This document shows positions 32,394 through 41,383 of a stretch of 64,000 bases of DNA, in pieces. The translations under genes were made by a program, and so were the position numbers. The DNA is from Pedobacter westerhofensis (GTDB taxonomy: Bacteria > Bacteroidota > Bacteroidia > Sphingobacteriales > Sphingobacteriaceae), in contig NZ_FXTN01000008.1 in NCBI RefSeq assembly GCF_900182595.1, positions 248,001 through 312,000 on the forward strand. The letters are read 5' to 3'. Position 1 is the stretch's first letter. Every line of letters begins with the position of its first letter. The notes below the pieces were generated by a model. That model was not told the origin of the DNA. It did not search any database and was given only the letters and a program-made list of their open reading frames with translations.

Positions 32394-33707
32394 ATGAAAC
32401 GCTTTTACTACCCATTAATCCTGCTTTTTATTGCAGGAACGGCGCAAGCCCAAACCATTGATAAAATCATCACAAAAGAGTATGTAGATAACCTGATTAA
32501 AACCCTGAGCAGCAACGACATGCAGGGAAGAGGGACTTTTACACCAGGCATAGATAAGGCAGCAACCTTTATTGCCGGCGAGTTTAAAACAATTGGCCTC
32601 CAGCCACTGCAAGGCGCTACAGGCTACAGACAAACTTTTTATAAGTACCAGCTGAGCCCTAAAAGCACTGATGTTTCCATCGACGGAAAAACAGTTGATC
32701 CGGCAAGGGTAATGGTGCTGGGAAATACCTCAGAAAGCATCGCTTTCAGCCAGGCCAGCAGCGACGGCTGGATCAGACTGGACACCGGGAAATTGTTCAA
32801 GGCACAACTGCGTGCCATCCTGAACAGTAAGAAGCGCCAGCTTGTACTGGTAGATCAGAAATTTGCAGCAGATTTTATACTGATGAAATCGTATTTTGCA
32901 AAAGGGGCAGCACTGGATGAAAAAGACCTTAAGCAGGCCAATCCATCAGCCTCAGTTTTGGTTCTGGCACCAGAAGTATCTGTTAAAGAATTTAACGTAG
33001 CACTGAAATACAATGTAGAGAAACTGCCTTTGTTTAATGTGGCAGGAATGATTCCCGGCAAATCTAAAAACAAGGAATATGTGATCTTCTCCGGTCATTA
33101 TGACCATCTGGGAATCATCAAGCCTGTAGGGCAGGACAGTATCGCCAATGGTGCTGATGATGATGCTTCGGGTACGACTGCCATGATCGCCCTTGCGAAA
33201 TACTATAAAAAACTCAACAACAATGAGCGCACACTCATCTTTGTTGCCTTTACCGCAGAAGAAATAGGCGGATATGGTGCAAAATACTTTTCTCAGCAAC
33301 TGAACCCTGATGAGGTGACAGCCATGTTTAATATCGAGATGATCGGAAAGGCAAGTAAATTCGGAAAAAATACTGCCTGGATTACCGGATATGAAAAATC
33401 TGATTTCGGTAAAATCCTGCAAAAGAACCTGGAAGGAACGGCATTCACTTTCCATCCCGATCCTTATCCTGACCAGAACCTTTTTTACAGGAGCGACAAT
33501 GCAACACTGGCTGCTTTAGGTGTTCCGGCACATACCATCAGTACCGATGAGATCGACATCGATAAGTTATACCATAGCGTAAAAGATGAATACAGTTCAC
33601 TCGATACAGAGAACATTTTATCTACGATCAGGGCAATTGCCTTGAGCGCAAGGAGCATCATCAAAGGAACAGATACTCCTGTCAGGATCCCTAAGCTGGC
33701 AAATTAA
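32394..33707 (+). CDS. secreted M28-family metallopeptidase
   Basis: A 437-residue secreted di-zinc aminopeptidase. A signal peptide ends AQAQ (about residue 20). Zinc ligands appear in order: His in FSGHYDHLG (about 232-240), Asp in NGADDDASGT, Glu pair in AFTAEEIGGYG, Glu in NIEMIG and the last His in KLYHSVKDE. A PA-like insert may lie about residues 100-200. It would degrade peptides in the periplasm or outside. It follows DUF4407 by 34 bases. Confidence 0.9.
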   Translation: MKRFYYPLILLFIAGTAQAQTIDKIITKEYVDNLIKTLSSNDMQGRGTFTPGIDKAATFIAGEFKTIGLQPLQGATGYRQTFYKYQLSPKSTDVSIDGKTVDPARVMVLGNTSESIAFSQASSDGWIRLDTGKLFKAQLRAILNSKKRQLVLVDQKFAADFILMKSYFAKGAALDEKDLKQANPSASVLVLAPEVSVKEFNVALKYNVEKLPLFNVAGMIPGKSKNKEYVIFSGHYDHLGIIKPVGQDSIANGADDDASGTTAMIALAKYYKKLNNNERTLIFVAFTAEEIGGYGAKYFSQQLNPDEVTAMFNIEMIGKASKFGKNTAWITGYEKSDFGKILQKNLEGTAFTFHPDPYPDQNLFYRSDNATLAALGVPAHTISTDEIDIDKLYHSVKDEYSSLDTENILSTIRAIALSARSIIKGTDTPVRIPKLAN

Positions 33708-33724
33708 GAATCAGGGACTTGCGC

Positions 33725-34222
33725 CTACAGTGGCAATTCCAGAATATAATCATTCATAAAGAAGCCGTTGCCAATTTCTATGTCAACGGTTTCTTTGATT
33801 TTAAACCCGGCTTTTTGATAAAAATCAAGAGCCTTATTATAGCGGTTCACATTCAGCACCAGTCCTTTCGCTCCAAGATCAATCGCCTTATCACGTACTT
33901 CGTTCATCAATAACTTGCCCAGTCCTTTTCCGTGAGCTTCTGGCAATACATACAGTTTGTGGAGTTTCACCGCCAGATGACCACCTTCGTCGAGCCGCGA
34001 ATAAGAAACAAAAGCAATATCCTTTTGGCCCTCCTGGGCGATGATAAAGGTATGCCCTTCTATCAGCTGCTGCCTCAGTGAGGCGATAGAATAAAATTTT
34101 TCCAGCATGTAGTCCACCTGTTCCTGCCCCAGCAGCGGTACATAGGTTGGGCCATAAGTTGTAGTGCCGATGGCCTGAATAATTGGGAGGTCGGCCTCCT
34201 TAGCTTTTCTTAAACTGATCAT
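33725..34222 (-). CDS. GNAT-family N-acetyltransferase
   Basis: A 165-residue cytoplasmic acyltransferase. The acetyl-CoA motif is LYVLPEAHGKGLGKLLMNEV (about residues 91-110), preceded by the beta-strands VSYSRLDEGGHLAVKLHK and followed by LVLNVNRYNKALDFYQKAGF, a typical GNAT motif B. The substrate is not evident. It is 13 bases downstream of the TPK-like gene on the same strand and convergent with the M28 peptidase gene. Confidence 0.88.
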   Translation of the reverse strand: MISLRKAKEADLPIIQAIGTTTYGPTYVPLLGQEQVDYMLEKFYSIASLRQQLIEGHTFIIAQEGQKDIAFVSYSRLDEGGHLAVKLHKLYVLPEAHGKGLGKLLMNEVRDKAIDLGAKGLVLNVNRYNKALDFYQKAGFKIKETVDIEIGNGFFMNDYILELPL

Positions 34223-34235
34223 AATCTTTAGCCCA

Positions 34236-34805
34236 TTATAACTGTTCGCTTAAAAACACATATTCTGTAGTGGTAAAAGTAAATTCCACAAAACCGTCTT
34301 TCACCACCACAAATTCCCGCTCATCCTTCTGCATCAGGTTGCTGGCTTCAAAATAGGAGACCACATCGATCAGGAAAATACTTCCTGCAGGCTTCCATAC
34401 CTTAAATCCTGTTTTGATGGCATAAGATTTTTCGGTGGAACTAAAGAGCACAATATTGATCTTCGGGAGATAGTAGTCGAGCTCTGAAAGTTTCTTTTCA
34501 TCATCAATAATGTTCACCGCTGCATATTTCTCTGAAATCAGGTAATTCAGCACGGTATTGTAGGCATCTCCGGGCCCAATAATGGATTTGGTGTTTTCCT
34601 GTGGCGCAAGGCCATCAACACCGTTTACCACGATATCTACCTTTAAGCCCAGGCTGATCACCTTCTCATAAATGTTGCCGTTCACAATCAGCGTAGGGCT
34701 CCATTCCAGGATCTGCCCCAGATATTCTTCATCAAAATTACCCAGGTTGTGAATATACAATGCGGGTTCCTGTTTTTCTTTTACTATATGGTGCGATGAC
34801 ATCAT
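34236..34805 (-). CDS. thiamine-pyrophosphokinase-like protein, diverged (uncertain)
   Basis: A 189-residue cytoplasmic protein. It opens SSHHIVKEKQEPALYIHNLG. The stretch VDIVVNGVDGLAPQ (about 55-68) could align with the PDxIIGDFDSL motif of thiamine pyrophosphokinase, but the motif's first Asp is replaced by Gly. The C-terminal strands (FVVVKDGFVEFTFTT) could match the TPK substrate-binding barrel. The family assignment is only a resemblance. If right, catalysis may be lost. It is upstream of a GNAT gene and downstream of the GH35 gene region, on the same strand. Confidence 0.45.
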   Translation of the reverse strand: MMSSHHIVKEKQEPALYIHNLGNFDEEYLGQILEWSPTLIVNGNIYEKVISLGLKVDIVVNGVDGLAPQENTKSIIGPGDAYNTVLNYLISEKYAAVNIIDDEKKLSELDYYLPKINIVLFSSTEKSYAIKTGFKVWKPAGSIFLIDVVSYFEASNLMQKDEREFVVVKDGFVEFTFTTTEYVFLSEQL

Positions 34806-34840
34806 GCTAATATATTAATGATTAGCGGAAAGCTCAATGA

Positions 34841-36669
34841 TTATTTTTTAACCACGCTTAGTACAGGCTTTTGCAAACTTTGCAGCGTGTTTTCTTCAGT
34901 CTTCAGCAGTTCCGCAACTACCAGTTCATTAATCCCTTTTTTTAACCACTCCGCAGGGATATACAAGGTTTGCTGCGGCCCAACCTCCCAGTAGCGGCCC
35001 AGGTTATGCCCATTGAGCCAAACCGATCCTTTTCCCCATTTGCTCATGTCCAGATAAGTGTCGCCGACCTTATCCAGCGTAAACACCGCCTTTTTAATCA
35101 CTGGTGTATGGTCTGATTTAAAGTTTGATTTGAAGGGAAGAGCAGCAACAGTGCTCATCGGCAATCCGTACATTTCCCAGTTTTTCACCTCAGAACCTGC
35201 AAACAGCACTTTCTCCGTGATGCCTTTTTTATTCTCCAGCAGGTACTTGCCAAAGTTTATCCTGCCCAGGTTTTCCACCAGAATATCCAGTTTTACTTTT
35301 CCCGCAGGCAGGGCAATGCTGATGCTATCCTGGTTCAGCCTCCGGTCCAGCACCCCCGCGGGCTGTCCGTTGATCATAATTATGGCATAATCTCTCAGGT
35401 CTTTTAGCTTTAACACCCCCGTTTTTCCGCCGTCAAGGAAGGTACGGTACCAGACAAAGCCGTAGTCCTGATGCAGATCTTCAAAAGTTAAAGGATTTGC
35501 ATTTTTTACCGCAGCGGGCAGGATGTCTGCCATCCGTGTTCCCATTTTAAAATCTATAGAAGGAATGGCAATTGTAGGTTTAGCCGCAGGGACGGATGGC
35601 AATACCGTTCCCTTTGGCAAATGTTTCTGTATAACAGCCCTGAACTGCATAAACTTATCGGTTGCATTGCCCGCCTCGTCCAGCGGTGCATCATAGTCAT
35701 AACTGCTGATCTGCGCTGGTACGGGGTATCATCTTTGTAGTTTGCCCCGTTCATAAATCCCCGCGTAGTACCGCCGTGGAACATATACATATTGATAGAA
35801 ATTCCGGCGCTCAGAACCGTATCCAGCTTGCCGGTATATTTCTCTGCAGGCACCGTATGGTGTGGTGTCCCCCACCAGTCGAACCACGCCGGGTACCATT
35901 CTGCGATAAAGAACGGGCCCTTTCCTTCATGAAGCCCGCTGATGAGCGGTTTTATTTTTGCAGGATCATCCAGTCCGTTCACCGCTGGTAATAAACCGGG
36001 TAAATGGCCCCGATCCACGTCCGCTGCGGGATCGCAGGTATACAGCAACCCGTCAAATCCTGCTTCCTTAAAAAACTTCTGGTTGATCCCCAGGTATTCT
36101 TTATCACTCCCGAAAGAGCCATATTCATTCTCTATCTGTACCATCAGCACATTTCCGCCATGGTTAACCTGCAGCGGCGCCAGCTGTTTGCCTACCTCCC
36201 TGATGTAGTCCTGATATTCTTTCAGATACTGGCTTTCCTTGCTCCTTACCACCAGCCCCTTTTCATTTTGCAGCCAGTATGGATATCCGCCAAATTCCCA
36301 TTCGGCACATACATAAGGGCTGGGCCTCAGGATCACCCAGAGCCCTTCTTCTTTTGCAATCTTTACAAATTCTGCAACGTCATTATTCCCGCTGAAGTCG
36401 AACTTTCCTTTCTGAGGTTCATGCAGGTTCCAGAACACATACGTACCGATCGTATTGAGCCCCATGGCTTTAGCCATCTTCATCCGCTGCCGCCATGCTT
36501 CACGTGGAACACGCGGATAGTGCATCTCTCCGGAGATGATCACAAATGGCTTCCCGTCAAGAACAAAAGACGAATCGCTGAGCGCAAAAGTATGTTGAGC
36601 TTGTTGCGCGAAAGCAGTGTTAAAAAGCAGGTACAGCAGGGCGGATAACAGAGATGGCTTCAATTTCAT
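34841..36669 (-). pseudogene. GH35 beta-galactosidase broken by a single-base frameshift
   Basis: Two frames together encode one GH35 beta-galactosidase of about 609 residues. The first (36669 to about 35716) has a signal peptide ending AFAQQ, SGEMHYPRVPREAW, GTYVFWNLHEPQKG, acid/base Glu182 in VQIENEYG and nucleophile Glu257 in FFIAEWYPAWFDWWG. After Gln318 (DDTPYQ) the frame is lost at 35714-35716. The second frame resumes at once with QISSYDYDAPLDEAG and continues to 34841 with the C-terminal jelly-roll domains (GQPAGVLDRR, LNGHNLGRYWEVGPQ). Adding one base restores PYQPQISSYDYD, the usual GH35 reading. It is either a true pseudogene or a sequencing error. It is the last gene of the glycan locus. 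Confidence 0.92.
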
Positions 36670-36763
36670 TATTTTAATTTTTCAGTTGCCGGATGTTACA
36701 CATGATTAAATAACTACTCAATGCATGCCAGATCATTATTTTAATCGCGGAGGTTTATCTAAA

Positions 36764-38611
36764 TTATTTTTTATCGTATTTCGTTTTCATTTCATCATAG
36801 TAGGCTTTCATCAGGAAAAAGGATTTCTTTTTGTTTCCCTTCTCGTCATAAAAACCTTTGCGGTTCCAGCCATCCTGGTACAGTGGGTTATTCCGCTTGG
36901 GCGATCTGAAATCATTGAGCACCCAGGGCGAGATCCCCACAAACTTGGCGGGCATGCGTTTAATCATCGCGATCTGTTCCCTGTAATACCATTCCTGGTA
37001 TTCTTCGCTAAATCGCGTAAGCGAATCCGCATGGAAACCACCTTTGGCATCTCCCCCGGTTTCACTGATAAACAGCGGTTTCTCATATGGGGTATCCCAG
37101 CTGGTGGTCCTGCATTTATCGGGCAAGCCCCCGTACCAGCCAAGATATTCATTAAAGGCCACCAAATCAACAAATTCCCCAAGCGGATCATCAATTACGT
37201 TTTTATCATTCAATGCGCTGTAATTTACTTCCAGCGCAGCAGAAAGCATTCTTGTATTGTCCAGCTCACGGGCTTTGATCAGCAGGTTGTGCATAAAAGT
37301 AGTACGGGCAGGACTGACAGGTGTTTCATTGCCTACAGACCAGATAATGACGCTCGCCCGGTTATGGTCGCGCGTGATCATCTCTGTCAGCTGTCCTCTT
37401 GCTTTTTCGAGTACTTCGGCATTGCCGAAATCTATCGTCCAGTAAACCGGTATTTCAGACCAGACCAGTATGCCCAGTGAATCTGCCAGGCGGGTGATCT
37501 TTTCATCATGCGGATAATGTGCCAGTCGCACCATGTTACAGCCCAGTTCGATACTCTGGTGTAAAAGCTGCGCTGCATCCTCTTCAGAATACGCACGGCG
37601 CATCTCCTGCGGGATTTCTCCGTGCACGCTGATACCCCGCATAAATATGGGTTTACCATTCAGGAGCACCTGAGTTCCGTGTGCTTCAATTGTCCTGAAG
37701 CCAATACGATCGGTAGTCTGATCATGACGGGTGCGCAGGGTTACCTGGTATAACTTTGGATTATCGGGCGACCATAATTGTATTTTTGGCAGTTTAAAGC
37801 TCAGCGCCGTGATTTGTCCCGTTGCCTGTATTTCTTTTTTAAATTTCAGCGCCGGTATTTCGATAGTTACTGTTTCGCCCGCAGCAGGTGCCTGGTTGAG
37901 CTTTACCCAACCCTCCACTTCTTTCTCCGGTGCTTTTCCTGTAGTGTTTTTCTTTAGCTGCAGCACAAAATCCTGGATAAAAGTTGCAGGTACCGTAATC
38001 AGTTTCACGTCGCGGGTAATCCCCCCATAGTTCCACCAATCGGTATTGAGCGTAGGTACTTCATCCGCATGGCGCTTATTATCCACCTTTACCACCAGGA
38101 AATTATCTTTTTCTTTCAGAAGTTCCTGCGGTACTTCGAAATTGAAAGGTGTAAACCCACCTTTGTGCATCCCCAGTTTTTTCCCGTTCAGGTAAACATC
38201 GGCACGGTAGTTTACTGCACCGAAGTAGAGGAAGTAACGCTGGCCAGCATTCCCTCTTTCTATATCAAAGGATTTTTTGTACCACACTGTTCCTTCATAA
38301 TAAAGGAACTCAGGCTGCTGATGGTTCCAGTCGCCCGGCACCTCAAGGCTGTACTTATCAACATAGCCATGTTCTTTCTTTTCTGTTTTATTGGCCTGTA
38401 CATCCGTATTCCAATACGCATCCTTATTCGTTTCCTTCAGCTCCTTATACCTGTAATCGTAGAAACCAGTTTCATAGGGGTCTACGATATACTGCCACTT
38501 CCCGTTCAGGCTCAGGGATTTTCTGCTGCCCGTATTACTGATTAAATTGTCCTGTGCAGATACCAGTGTGCTCAACAGGGAGATCAATGTCAGGATCAGA
38601 ATTTTTTTCAT
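36764..38611 (-). CDS. secreted GH2 enzyme (beta-glucuronidase/beta-galactosidase type)
   Basis: A 615-residue secreted GH2 glycosidase. It has a signal peptide ending LVSAQ (about residue 20), the sugar-binding jelly roll (about 30-205; YEGTVWYKKSFDI, WNYGGITRDV), an Ig-like linker, and the catalytic barrel with FMRGISVHGE, acid/base Glu429 in SVGNETP and nucleophile Glu517 in FISETGGDAKGG. Sequence style is close to beta-glucuronidases and compact beta-galactosidases; specificity is undecided. Its neighbours (GH88, BNR-4, GH35) suggest glucuronic-acid-capped galactan side chains. Confidence 0.92.
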   Translation of the reverse strand: MKKILILTLISLLSTLVSAQDNLISNTGSRKSLSLNGKWQYIVDPYETGFYDYRYKELKETNKDAYWNTDVQANKTEKKEHGYVDKYSLEVPGDWNHQQPEFLYYEGTVWYKKSFDIERGNAGQRYFLYFGAVNYRADVYLNGKKLGMHKGGFTPFNFEVPQELLKEKDNFLVVKVDNKRHADEVPTLNTDWWNYGGITRDVKLITVPATFIQDFVLQLKKNTTGKAPEKEVEGWVKLNQAPAAGETVTIEIPALKFKKEIQATGQITALSFKLPKIQLWSPDNPKLYQVTLRTRHDQTTDRIGFRTIEAHGTQVLLNGKPIFMRGISVHGEIPQEMRRAYSEEDAAQLLHQSIELGCNMVRLAHYPHDEKITRLADSLGILVWSEIPVYWTIDFGNAEVLEKARGQLTEMITRDHNRASVIIWSVGNETPVSPARTTFMHNLLIKARELDNTRMLSAALEVNYSALNDKNVIDDPLGEFVDLVAFNEYLGWYGGLPDKCRTTSWDTPYEKPLFISETGGDAKGGFHADSLTRFSEEYQEWYYREQIAMIKRMPAKFVGISPWVLNDFRSPKRNNPLYQDGWNRKGFYDEKGNKKKSFFLMKAYYDEMKTKYDKK

Positions 38612-38618
38612 ATAAATA

Positions 38619-39824
38619 TTATTTAAAGGAATTATAGCTTTTATATCTCTTCATTGCCTCCACGTAATAATAATCGGCATACGTCAGCGGCACATCAACT
38701 TCAGACTTTTGCGGCAGGTGCCCAACGCTGTGCTGCAGAAGGAAACCCGCATTTGTACCCGGCAGGGATTGGTAAGGTGCCCCGCAAAGGCTTTTCAGCA
38801 TTTTTTCGGCAGTAGTAAAATACAGTTTTGCTTCTTTGGGCGCTGCATAATGCGAGAGCTCAAAAAGGGCAGATGACATCACTGCGCCGGCAGAAGCATC
38901 ACGCAGGGCGTCAGGAATATCAGGCGCATTGAAATCCCAGTACGGGATTTTATCTTTTGGCATATTGGGATTACTGAGAATAAAGGCAGCGATATGGTTT
39001 GCCTGGTCCAGGTATTTTTGATCATGCGTTTCACGGTACATCACCGTAAAACCATACAGTCCCCATGCTTGCCCGCGTGCCCAGGCAGATTCATCCGCAA
39101 AGCCCTGTGCTGTCTGTTTTTTCTGCACAGCGCCCGTTTCAGGATTGTAGTTGATCACATGCCAGGAACTGTAATCGGGTCTGAAGTGGTTTTTCATCGT
39201 GGTATTGGCATGCGTAACCGCGATTTTGTAAAAACTTGAATCGCCCGTCATCCGCGTTGCCCAGAACAGCAGTTCCAGGTTCATCATATTATCGATAATT
39301 ACCAGGAAGTCCTGTGGTTTACCGTTCCAGGATTTGATACATCCTACCTTTGGATCAAAGCGTGTCGACAAAGATTTGGCACTTTTGAGCAGGATTTCCT
39401 TGTACTCTGGTTTCGGGTCCATCTTTAATGCAGTGCCGAAGCTGCAGTACATCATAAAGCCAAGGTCGTGCGTGCCGGTATTGTACTGCTCTTTTTCCAG
39501 AAGCCCAAGCATCCTTTTTGCTTCCCTGAGCAGTGCAGGGTCTTTTGTTTGCGCATAGAGTTCCAGCAGGGTTCCCGGATAAAAGCCACTGCACCACCAG
39601 CCGGAATCACTAGTGACTAATTTATTGCTTTTCACATCAAACGTTTTAGGAAAGCGACCGGGCTCAAGGGATTTCATCATCAACTGATATTGTGCTGTTC
39701 CTTTGATGAAATTTGCATCAATCGTTTTTAACAACTGTGCATTCCTCTTCAAACTTTGTCCGCTCAGGGCAACGCTGAACAGCAACAGTGCGATCAGAGG
39801 GAGTAACTTAATTTTTAGCATCAT
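38619..39824 (-). CDS. GH88 unsaturated glucuronyl hydrolase
   Basis: A 401-residue (alpha/alpha)6-barrel enzyme that hydrates and removes the delta-4,5-unsaturated uronic acid left by polysaccharide lyases. After a signal peptide (ending ALSGQS) it shows the GH88 marks: SDSGWWCSGFYPGTLLELY (about 72-90), catalytic Asp120 in NTGTHDLGFMMYCSFG and Asp178 in VIIDNMMNLELLFW, then DESAWARGQAWGLYG. Its presence implies that a lyase acts in the same pathway. The BNR-4 gene overlaps its start by 17 bases; the GH2 gene follows by seven. Confidence 0.93.
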   Translation of the reverse strand: MMLKIKLLPLIALLLFSVALSGQSLKRNAQLLKTIDANFIKGTAQYQLMMKSLEPGRFPKTFDVKSNKLVTSDSGWWCSGFYPGTLLELYAQTKDPALLREAKRMLGLLEKEQYNTGTHDLGFMMYCSFGTALKMDPKPEYKEILLKSAKSLSTRFDPKVGCIKSWNGKPQDFLVIIDNMMNLELLFWATRMTGDSSFYKIAVTHANTTMKNHFRPDYSSWHVINYNPETGAVQKKQTAQGFADESAWARGQAWGLYGFTVMYRETHDQKYLDQANHIAAFILSNPNMPKDKIPYWDFNAPDIPDALRDASAGAVMSSALFELSHYAAPKEAKLYFTTAEKMLKSLCGAPYQSLPGTNAGFLLQHSVGHLPQKSEVDVPLTYADYYYVEAMKRYKSYNSFK

Positions 39825-41178
39825 TTTTATATTTGGTTAAACGATATTCCAGCACTCTTACCGGGCTGGGGCCTACATTTGCTTTGCCTTCGGAATCTAC
39901 CTGCAGCACCTTTTGGATATATAAGTTTAATATCCCATTATTTTTCCAGAGTTCAGTATCATAACTGGGCTCCCATGCACCCAGTGAAGTGCCGGTGAGG
40001 TCTTTGAGCTTCCAGTGACCCTGCAGGAGGTTGGTGCTGATCGCAACAGAGGCCTTGTCACCGCGTTCCCTGTCCCTGAAAATAAGTGCGGTTGCCTGCC
40101 TGTTCCCTTGTTTCCAGGCCAGGATCTGCGGGCGGCTGATGGGAATACTTTTGGTACCTGTACCACTGAGGCTGAACGCCGTTTTGCGGAAACCCAGGTT
40201 AACGGTTTTCCAACCTTCAGCGGTAGCTTTATAGATCACATGGTATTGCGGAACATCCTGCCCCGCTTCACGCCAGTAGGTAGCAATAAAAGGACGCCCT
40301 TCTTTATCTGCAAACATCGAGGTCTGGTTGATCAGCTCGCTTTGCTGAGGGATATGGCAGGCGTATTCGGCAGTGGCCAGTGTAATCGGCAGCCGGTATT
40401 TTTCACCATCAGATTTCTCCCAGGTTTTGCCGCCATCGGCAGATCGCGCGTAACACATGTCATGGTTGCTGGCTACATCAGGGCTTTCACGCCATACCCA
40501 ACTCAGGTGGATGACTCCCCTGGCATCTGTGGCCATTTGCCAGTAGGCATTTCTTTTTCCTTCGCCATCAATCAGCCCATCCTGTACCTGTATCCATCTA
40601 CCGGTTTTCAGCTCATAACGGTTAATCATCAGGTTGCCGTTGCCCGAAGAGCCATCCCGGTAAAGGAAAAGCAAGTCGCCGCCGGCAAGCGTGTAAAACT
40701 CCGGGTAGGTCACATTATCTTCTTTCCTCCCGGTCATTGCCGTTTTTTCTCCGAGTTCAAGTGAGGCAGGAGCCAGGGATTTCACATAATTGAGGGCATT
40801 GCCATGGTGGTTCCAGGACAGATGAAGGTAGCCCGCACCATCAACAATAAGGCTGATGGACCGGTGCGCGTCTGTCGCATCTCCCTGGTATTGCGTTTTC
40901 CTGGTATCCCACACTGCTGAGCCTAGTTTTCTCTTTCCCAGTACCACGTTTTTTTCCTGGTCATAAAAAGCGATAAACTGGTACCCTTGCCAGCTGGCAA
41001 TAGAATTTTTACGAAAGATCACTGCATTGACAGAGTTGCCGGCCCAGCCTTCAGCTACAGTAGAGATGGTTTGCGCATCAGCAATGCCTGTCCCGGAAAC
41101 AAAGAGACAGCAAATCACAACCAGTAGGGAGAAAAGCAGTTTCATACAAGGCAACTTAATTCTCTGCATATTAACCAT
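39808..41178 (-). CDS. secreted BNR-4 beta-propeller protein, candidate lyase or GH145-like
   Basis: A 456-residue secreted protein with repeated BNR-type strands (DARGVIHLSWVWRE, SADGGKTWEKSD, DKEGRPFIATYWRE), a probable seven-bladed propeller of the BNR_4 group. This group holds the ulvan lyases PL24/PL25, the L-Rha-GlcA lyase PL27 and the GH145 rhamnosidase. His105 (DAHRS) and His124/125 (WNHHG) are spaced about 20 apart, as are the catalytic His pair known in PL24/PL25. Start options are 41178, 41169 or 41145 (the last opens the signal peptide MKLLFSLLVVICC). It heads the operon with GH88, GH2 and GH35. Specificity is inferred from context. Confidence 0.8.
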   Translation of the reverse strand: MVNMQRIKLPCMKLLFSLLVVICCLFVSGTGIADAQTISTVAEGWAGNSVNAVIFRKNSIASWQGYQFIAFYDQEKNVVLGKRKLGSAVWDTRKTQYQGDATDAHRSISLIVDGAGYLHLSWNHHGNALNYVKSLAPASLELGEKTAMTGRKEDNVTYPEFYTLAGGDLLFLYRDGSSGNGNLMINRYELKTGRWIQVQDGLIDGEGKRNAYWQMATDARGVIHLSWVWRESPDVASNHDMCYARSADGGKTWEKSDGEKYRLPITLATAEYACHIPQQSELINQTSMFADKEGRPFIATYWREAGQDVPQYHVIYKATAEGWKTVNLGFRKTAFSLSGTGTKSIPISRPQILAWKQGNRQATALIFRDRERGDKASVAISTNLLQGHWKLKDLTGTSLGAWEPSYDTELWKNNGILNLYIQKVLQVDSEGKANVGPSPVRVLEYRLTKYKNDAKN

Positions 41179-41383
41179 TAAATTTTACTTCTCCATTCCC
41201 GCAGCGTATCGGTATCGTTACAATTTTGAGGCTCTGCTCTCATTTTTAGCAACCCTCAGCCGGAAGCAGAAAATGATCACTAAGACGCTAATAAAATCCC
41301 CTCTTATGGGGGTATGAGCAATTGAGATTAATACATAACATTGTTGTTTCTTTATGGGCAATTTCATAAAAACTACCACCAGT

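Noticed and set aside
34841..35650. Separate small gene for the C-terminal half of the GH35
   Set aside because: It continues the GH35 domains from the first frame and resumes exactly at the point of frame loss, so it is not an independent gene.
36004..40764. Plus-strand frames opposite the GH35, GH2 and BNR-4 genes
   Set aside because: Their composition is that of reverse-complemented coding sequence, and the minus-strand genes carry clear catalytic motifs.
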